From Pigoraptor vietnamica (taxonomy: Eukaryota > Opisthokonta > Filasterea), in assembly GCA_943704525.1 (NCBI GenBank), contig CALSCQ010001423.1, forward strand, positions 1 to 40,000: a stretch of DNA of 40,000 nt, written 5' to 3'. The notes beneath the pieces were generated by a model. It was not told the origin of the DNA, ran no database searches, and worked only from the letters and a program-made list of their open reading frames with translations. Position 1 is the stretch's first letter; each line of letters begins with the position of its first letter. Of the stretch, positions 34,500 to 40,000 are shown one piece after another. Position numbers and translations under genes: made by a program.

Positions 34500-37112
34500 T
34501 TACTGGGATTCGCGCATGACAGTGTCCGACTGCGGCCTATTTTGGGCAGCGGGCTGGCAGATGTTGCCAGAAATGTACACGTGCGGCTCCGGGTGGCCAA
34601 AACCGAGCTTGTTGAAGAAGCGAATAGCGCCCGCGTTCTTGGCCTCCGTGTCGATGATCATCATGCGGGCCTGCAGAGTACATGAGTACGTCAGAGGAAG
34701 AGCATTCGGCAAGAGTTGACAACCGCGGACTTGCCTTGGCGTTCACGCAGATGGACCGAAAGCACTCGAACATCCGCACGGCCAACCCGCAACCTTGCAG
34801 CTCGCGGCTCACACCCAGCCACGTGAGATAGCCGTACTGCGCGCGCGAAAAGGGTAAACAAACCAATGCCGGAATTCTCAATGCACAGCGACATACGCAC
34901 CTTCCATGCCGACTGCCGCTTCTCGATTGTCGTCCCGAGGCAGAACGCGACAATTTCGCCCGCGTCCGTTGCCGCGACGAGGCACATCTCGGCATCCGTT
35001 TGATAAAGCTCAACAACTGCAACAAAACGGTCATCAATACCACCAACAGAGATTGCATGGGGCAGTTGCCGTCCCACCTCCAGTCTCGTCCCAGAAGCGA
35101 TAGAGGTTGGGATTCATGTCCGTGAAGAGCCTGCATGCCCGACAAGAGTCAGATGATTAAGCGCGCATTCGTGTGTATGTGTGTGCATGCATGCCTGCTG
35201 CGGGCGCTACAATCCGCGTGCAACGTGCGCGACGATCGCAGCGTGTCTTTTGCGCATGCCTCCGAACGCGTCACCCACTGATTCCCGAGCTCGTAAACGG
35301 AGTGGAGGTCGTCCAACACCATCTGACGAATGTTCACGCTAATCTTTTTCCGGCGGTCCGTCGCCAGCGCACCCTTTCCGGTGCCGTTGCGTGCGTCGCG
35401 CGGCACAATCTCCGCAGTGAAGCGGACGTTGACGCTTCCCGCCACCACGTTCAGCTGCTTGGTACCCTTCCCGCGCTCTCCCTTGCCCTCGCGCGCCTTC
35501 TTGTCATTGGACGAGTCGTATCCACTGGCCGACGCCTGCAAAGGCAGAGGAGATGGTTAGGTATCGCGTACTTTGAACTCTTATGCGAACGCAAGTCACA
35601 CTGTGAAGACAAGAGTACCCGCTGAGACGCACGCGCACGCGCGCAGTGAGCACGAGATTGAGGCTCACCCCTGCCTTCTCCAGGTTCAGAGAGAGGTAGA
35701 CGTGGTCGACGGGAATGTCCAGTCCCATCTTGGCCATGAAGCAGAGCGAGGGGAAGTTGTTGCGCTGCGTGTCCGCCACGACCGCCGTCGCGTCATACTC
35801 CTCGATTGCCTGCGGTTGCAGTGAAATCAATGGGTGAATAAATCGGCAAAGTTTCGCAAAAGGGACGGGCGGCGTGCTACCCACAGCCGTTTTGAAGCGG
35901 TTATACATCGCCGTCGCAACGCCACGCCTCTGGTACGGAACTGCGACACCGAGGTACTCGACGTACGCTGCGACAGAAGGACGCCAATTAAGAGTTGGCA
36001 CAGTGAATGTGCGACTACGGACGCGAAAATTACTGCGCACAATAAACGTTGGCGCCACGTGTTCATGCTTTGCGTGCACGCCCACGTGAAGCAGAGCAAG
36101 GTGTGCGTGCGACACGAACCGATGTGGTGCGCCTCCTTGTTGATGACGTAGCCCAGCAAAAAGCCAATAACCTGCATTACACAAAGACACATGAGCCGAT
36201 AAGCCCGCACAATGCACGCAAACGCACGCTACGCCCGACTGCTCCCGCGCGCAGGCGGCAAAGTACACACGCGATGGCACACCGCATGCTTTATATGCTG
36301 GCTCCATATACCTCGGGCCGGCCGCCGGGAACTGAGGACGGCATTTTAGCTACGAAGCATGTGTCCGGGCTCGCGGAGAAGGCTTCCGTCTGCGACAGCA
36401 CGGACAAGCAGTTCAGTACGGACACGGTAGTCATGTGTCAGTCACACTTACGTGACTGACATCAGAGCAAAAGACTCACCACAACGTACTCGTCCCACAT
36501 GCGAAAAATGTTGGGAAGTGTCTTCGCGGAGAAGAGGCCCTCGCCAAGGTGAAACACCGCAGGCACATCGCTGTAAAACGGCAATACTCAGACGTCCACG
36601 CGAAGTGTACACATACGCTCACACGCACGCACACGGGCTCGTGCACACACACAAACACCACACCTGCTCCGGCTCTCACTACTTCACTCACTCATCACTC
36701 GCTCAATCACAAGCACGCACGCACACGCACGCACACTACAGATTTACATGCAGCACAAAGCAAGGGCTCACCGAATTCCCAGCGGCGTAATCTCCATCCC
36801 CATTACTTCTAACACGGGCGCGGCCGGATCGCTAGTCGCCGTCGCAACATCAGCCACGTCCGCAGCGTGCCCATCGCCCACGTCGTGCGAAGGGCCCGTG
36901 CGCTGCCGCTTTGCCGAAGGCACGCGCTGCGCAGACGCGCATCGCCGCCTCAGATTGTACTTTGTCGAAATGTTGTCTGTTGTGGGCGCGGCGTTGAAGC
37001 GCGCGCGGTGGGAGCGAATCGTGTGGTCGAGGGGCGCCGATACTTGCAGCGGAGGCACAATGGCGCAGTTGGGCATGTCGGATCGCAAGAGGGACTCGTC
37101 GGGTGTGTCCAT
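34500..37112 (-). CDS. tandem GNAT acetyltransferase (11 exons)
   Basis: Acetyl-CoA-dependent N-acetyltransferase fold, present twice. Exons (minus): 37112-36772, 36570-36480, 36389-36312, 36171-36120, 35967-35885, 35809-35669, 35535-35279, 35130-35078, 35016-34901, 34836-34735, 34670-34500, joined in frame to 494 residues. Residues 1-100 are low-complexity with a basic patch. Domain 1 (about 100-260): RDVPAVFHLGEGLF, CoA loop QRRGVA (200-205), then NFPSLCFMAKMGLDIP. A Lys/Gly-rich linker follows (about 265-290). Domain 2 (about 320-480): LDDLHSVYELGNQLF, CoA loop QGCGLA (418-423), then NAGAIRFFNKLGFGHPEP. Both keep the QxxGxA pyrophosphate loop and the motif B helix. Intron 10 appears to have a GC donor (GCAAGT at 34734). 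The substrate cannot be told from the sequence. The start is the ATG at 37112; the frame upstream lacks another ATG. Confidence 0.85.
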
Positions 37113-37569
37113 TTTTCTCACGCCGCGTAATCGGCTGTTATCGAACGAACTCACTCACTGTGCTAAGATTGTCGCAGCCCGCAGTGCGATTGAGAGCCGC
37201 GCGCACGTTGCGGTCGCTGAAACTGGTCTGTTTCCGAGAAGACAGAGAAAATGTGGTCTGTGCGGACTCGGGTAAAGCGGCGGTAGCAGTGGTGAGAACA
37301 GAAAACAGCGGTGCGGTCAGGACGCCGGACACGGGTGTCGTCGGACGTGGACATGGCACGTGATCACCACCCACCAAAACTGCGTACAGAAACATACAGC
37401 AGCAGGCGGGCGTGCTAAGGATGAGATCGTTGTCCATTGTGGCCTTCACTTCGCACGTTTCCGACGCCACCAGCGAAGGGCGGGCACAAAAAATTGCAAC
37501 TGTGAAGATCGCAGCAGCGTGAAGGGGCTGCGCCGAGCGCGGCCGCACCCGGCGGGCGGAGGCATGGGC
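37113..37569. other. spacer upstream of GNAT gene, no gene supported
   Basis: 457 bases between two minus-strand genes. A minus-strand frame (37138-37548) opens without ATG at its upstream end and encodes a hydrophobic stretch, but no family likeness was seen. GGCACGTGATCACC, an E-box, lies near 37354. It may hold the GNAT promoter. Confidence 0.35.
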
Positions 37570-38961
37570 TCATCTGTGCCAGCGCGTGTCCTGCCTTCCA
37601 TTTTGGTTCAAAGCGCATGAAGACGCATAGAAATTGCGCGCGAGTTGTCTCCAGTCAGTGCCGTTCACACGCCCTTGTTGAATGGTTTTAGGCGGTGCGG
37701 CCCTTTTGTCAGCCCAAACGTGCGCATTGCCCAGTACACCTGGGCAGTTCGCAATGGCCACGTTAAGGTGCAAAGCGCACAAGAGCACGACGAAGGCGTG
37801 GAAGACATAGGACACTCTCTCAAACACTGGACATCTCGAGGGCTGCAACTGGCTGGTGCGCAGTTGTGCCTGCTTCAAATTTTGGGCGGATACACCAACG
37901 AGCAAGTGTGCCCCGATAAGGAGAATCACGACGTGAAAGAGGCCATATCCGGAACTCGGAGGCTCCGTCTGCCCCATAAACAGGGATGCCGAGTCCTGCA
38001 GGGACAAAAGCGGCGGCGTGTGAGCATCTGCTGCGAGAGATCTGGGCACCGGCCGCTCGTCAACTGTCACGTTAAGCACAGAAGCGAACACACCAACATA
38101 AATTCCCACCCGCCCAGCATCCCCCTGTTGTTGTTGTTGTTGTTGCTCTGCGCCCGCCGCGCCCGCGCCGGCATCGCGCACTTCCTTCTGCGCCTCCACG
38201 CCTTTCTCCGCGACGTTCTCCGCAACGTTCCCTGCGACATTTTCCGCGTTGTTCACTCGCGCATCGTCCGCTCGTCCGTGCTCGCCTTCGCGAAATTCGT
38301 TGCCGTGATTTTCGCTATCCACAGCCGGGACACATTTGTACGCGCACTTGACATGCGTCTCGTCCGTGCCGTCGCAGCAGTCGCAGATACCTAAAATCCA
38401 AACCGGAATTGAGAACAACAACGCACGAGACAAGCGCAACACTCAAACGAAATCGGCACACGCACCATCATCCACGCGAGAGGACGGGATGAATTCGCCC
38501 GTAGAGCCCTTATTCAAACAGTAAAATTTGAACTGAGGGCACGCAGCCGTCCCTGCAAAAAAAAAAAAGGTGTAAGCCCACGCGTTTTGCGTGCCGCAGT
38601 AGCGATCAATATGCACTCACCCGGCTCGTCGCTTCCATCCACACAGTCGCAGTAGTCATCGTTGACAACGGACACGTCAAACGTGCGAGTGCCGTCCAAA
38701 CACAGAAATGATGGCTGTGAGTAGCGCCACGCAGCTGCACGGAGGCAAAGTGTCAGCCGCACCTAATTTTCACCACAGCACGCAAATCACTCGCAACGCA
38801 CCGGATGGATGGACACCACGCACTCCAGCAGGCGCTTCAGGCACGTCGGGCAGAGGAGGGGCAACAACGCCGACAATTGCGAACGCGCAGATAAGGAAAA
38901 CGGCCGTGGCTCGCAGCGTAGCACACGGTCGCCGCAAGCAGCGGTCGCCTGCGCCGCGCAT
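37570..38961 (-). CDS. PRKCSH-like LDLa protein with membrane-spanning C-terminus (4 exons)
   Basis: Exons (minus): 38961-38802, 38734-38621, 38552-38466, 38390-37570, giving 393 residues. An N-terminal hydrophobic segment (ATAVFLICAFAIVGVV, about 18-34) is a signal peptide or anchor. RGVHPSAAWRYSQPSFLCLD and NDDYCDCVDGSDEPG, then RVDDGICDCCDGTDE, closely match the two LDLa-type Ca-binding modules at the start of glucosidase II beta (PRKCSH), including the intron-spanning Cys pattern. After about residue 135 the likeness ends: an ENVAGNVAENVAE repeat (about 169-182), seven Gln (203-209), and two likely membrane spans (about 269-287 and 313-334) replace the coiled coil and the C-terminal MRH domain. 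The gene is therefore not an ordinary glucosidase II beta. It probably sits in the ER or Golgi membrane. Loss of later exons by misprediction is possible but the last exon is open to its stop. Confidence 0.83.
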
Positions 38962-38997
38962 CGTAAAATTTCTAAACGCAGTACTACCGTGCCATAG

Positions 38998-39213
38998 TCA
39001 CAACAGACACAGCGACGTAAGTGTTGCCACTTCGCACACAGAAAAGGATATGTGATTCAACAAAGAGAGAGGCTCGCACACTTGCGCCGAGATGACGTCC
39101 CAAAAACGCACCATCTTTTGTGTCTGGACGTGTAACCTGAAATTTTGTTGCATCCGACTAGCCACCCCGTATGTAATAAATCCAGCCAATGAGAGTGCGC
39201 AAAAAAGCCCCAT
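38998..39213 (-). CDS. small membrane ORF, weak HIG1-domain likeness
   Basis: ATG at 39213 (minus) with an in-frame stop just upstream opens MGLFCALSLAGFITYGVASR, then MQQNFRLHVQTQKM. A hydrophobic span followed by Gln/Arg-rich sequence ending RxxVQxQ recalls HIG1 respiratory-complex factors, but the match is short. After AAGATG comes GTGCGTTTT, a strong donor by this genome's consensus, so this may be a first exon; no clear second exon precedes the PRKCSH-like start at 38961. It could also be part of that gene's 5' leader. Confidence 0.22.
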   Translation of the reverse strand: MGLFCALSLAGFITYGVASRMQQNFRLHVQTQKMVRFWDVISAQVCEPLSLLNHISFSVCEVATLTSLCLL

Positions 39214-39713
39214 GTGACGGGGCCATTGGACTCAGTGTGGCTTGCGCATTGCAGTCCGGGTCGAAATAAATGCACATTTCCATACAATTTTCATATTAAG
39301 TGCATCGAGTAATTTAATTTTGTAAAACCCGACGGACACATTCCATAAGTAGCAATTTTCCCTCCATAAGAAATATATAGAAATTTCACGCGTAACAATA
39401 CATGCGAAATTTTCTATATGGCCCATAGAGCACGGTGGTTAACTATTGAACATTTCGATACATTTTAGAACGCGATTAAGTAAATTCCCAATTAAGGCGT
39501 GTGGGGTCACGGGCTAGTGCGTGCAGCCACGCTAGCCACCCTGCGCACTCTTCCACGCGACTTCGCTATTTACAACACCATGGACAGCGATTGGACCTTT
39601 GTCCCAGGCAAGCGGCGTTGTGGCGCACGTAATAAGACGCAGCTGCCTCTTCGGATCAGGGGGTCATAGGAGCAACTCAAGAGGGACAAGCAACGCTGAG
39701 TGAAACTGAGAAA
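39214..39713. promoter_or_regulatory. AT-rich region upstream of the lipase
   Basis: Positions 39240-39490 are clearly AT-rich against the GC-rich surroundings. They hold an imperfect inverted repeat (39374-39392 with 39401-39419; arms close to ATATAGAAATTTC). A 29-codon upstream ORF lies at 39580-39669 ahead of the lipase ATG at 39714. Promoter role is inferred. Confidence 0.4.
39580..39669 (+). other. possible upstream ORF in lipase leader
   Basis: ATG at 39580 (context ACACCATGG, a good initiation context) opens 29 codons, MDSDWTFVPGKRRCGARNKT and nine more, and stops 44 bases before the lipase start. It could regulate translation if the mRNA begins upstream of it. The peptide has no certain family match. 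Confidence 0.3.
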
Positions 39714-40000
39714 ATGGCGCGCTACTTTGCAGTCGCCATCATTCTGGCGGCCATCGCTGCGTCGTCGGTGGGCGCGCACGACCCCGACGAGGACCGCAGC
39801 TGCGACCAGCTCATTGCTGCCCGAGGATACCCTGTCGAGACGCACACGGTGCAGACTGGTGAGTGACGCATCTTTTCCATCGCGCACGGATTGGGTGTTA
39901 TCAGAACGTGACTCACGCGCCGTTCACCCCATCAGAGGACGGCTATCTCCTCACGACGTTCCGCATTCCGCACGGAAAGGACAGCACGCTCCCCCGTCGC
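39714..40000 (+). CDS. acid/gastric-type lipase, 5' part only (runs off window)
   Basis: Secreted or lysosomal neutral-lipid hydrolase. Exon 1 is 39714-39858; exon 2 starts at 39936 and continues past 40000. Residues 1-20 are a signal peptide (MARYFAVAIILAAIAASSVG). Then come SCDQLIAARGYPVETHTVQT and EDGYLLTTFRIPHGK, the N-terminal lid-proximal region of the AB-hydrolase-associated lipase family (lysosomal acid lipase, gastric lipase, plant and fungal relatives). The catalytic Ser, Asp and His lie beyond the window. The donor is GTGAGT. The match is short but characteristic. Confidence 0.88.

Noticed and set aside
37138-37548. Minus-strand ORF with a hydrophobic start
   Set aside because: It lacks an ATG at its upstream end, has no family likeness, and lies in the probable GNAT promoter region.

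Overview
The window is nuclear DNA of a GC-rich unicellular eukaryote. Genes have short spliceosomal introns (mostly about 45-300 bp), lie close together on both strands, and are often divergent or convergent with only a few hundred bases between them. Protein families such as GPI-specific phospholipase D, AUR1-type inositol phosphorylceramide synthase, PDSS2 and a GAF-linked class III adenylyl cyclase point to a free-living protist. I cannot name the lineage. All exon structures were rebuilt by eye from reading frame, splice sites and recalled family sequences, so they are predictions without transcript support.

Left part (1-17.7 kb). 1-571 holds no recognisable gene. Lysyl-tRNA synthetase (minus, 12 exons) is divergent from an intronless gene that joins a secreted BPI/LBP-like (TULIP) lipid-binding ectodomain to a PqiA-like multi-span membrane domain. 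An FCP1-type Pol II CTD phosphatase (plus) and a GOSR1/GS28 Golgi SNARE (minus) converge on a 28-bp minisatellite. The SNARE shares a divergent promoter with an NRAMP metal transporter (plus). PDSS2-like polyprenyl synthase subunit (minus) follows, divergent from a PAAT-like protein (plus).

Middle (17.7-33.4 kb). A decayed Sel1-repeat gene and long CA/GT tracts precede a 1327-residue cytosolic adenylyl cyclase (plus, 12 exons) with GAF domains, one carrying the NKxnFx3DE cyclic-nucleotide signature. It converges on GPI-PLD (minus, 5 exons, complete beta-propeller). The accessory stretch 29.5-32.1 kb holds a second, F-box/Sel1 relic, a duplicated flank, a poly-T tract and a fossil of a CRN/RHS-type effector nuclease domain. 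AUR1-like IPC synthase (minus) follows.

Right part (33.4-40 kb). There is a tandem GNAT acetyltransferase (minus, 11 exons), a PRKCSH-like protein with two LDLa modules and a membrane-spanning tail (minus), and the first two exons of an acid/gastric-type lipase (plus) that runs off the window.

Themes. Several genes handle lipids at endomembranes or outside the cell (TULIP-PqiA, GPI-PLD, IPC synthase, lipase), and others serve the secretory or endolysosomal system (GOSR1, NRAMP with a DERRPLI tail, PRKCSH-like). This is a shared topic, not evidence of an operon. The clearest candidate for something undescribed is the TULIP-PqiA fusion. The splicing signals are also unusual: GTGCGT is the main donor, GTAAGT was not seen, and about 4 of 55 introns appear to start with GC. 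A 10-bp motif, ACCCCGGATG, recurs upstream of several genes.
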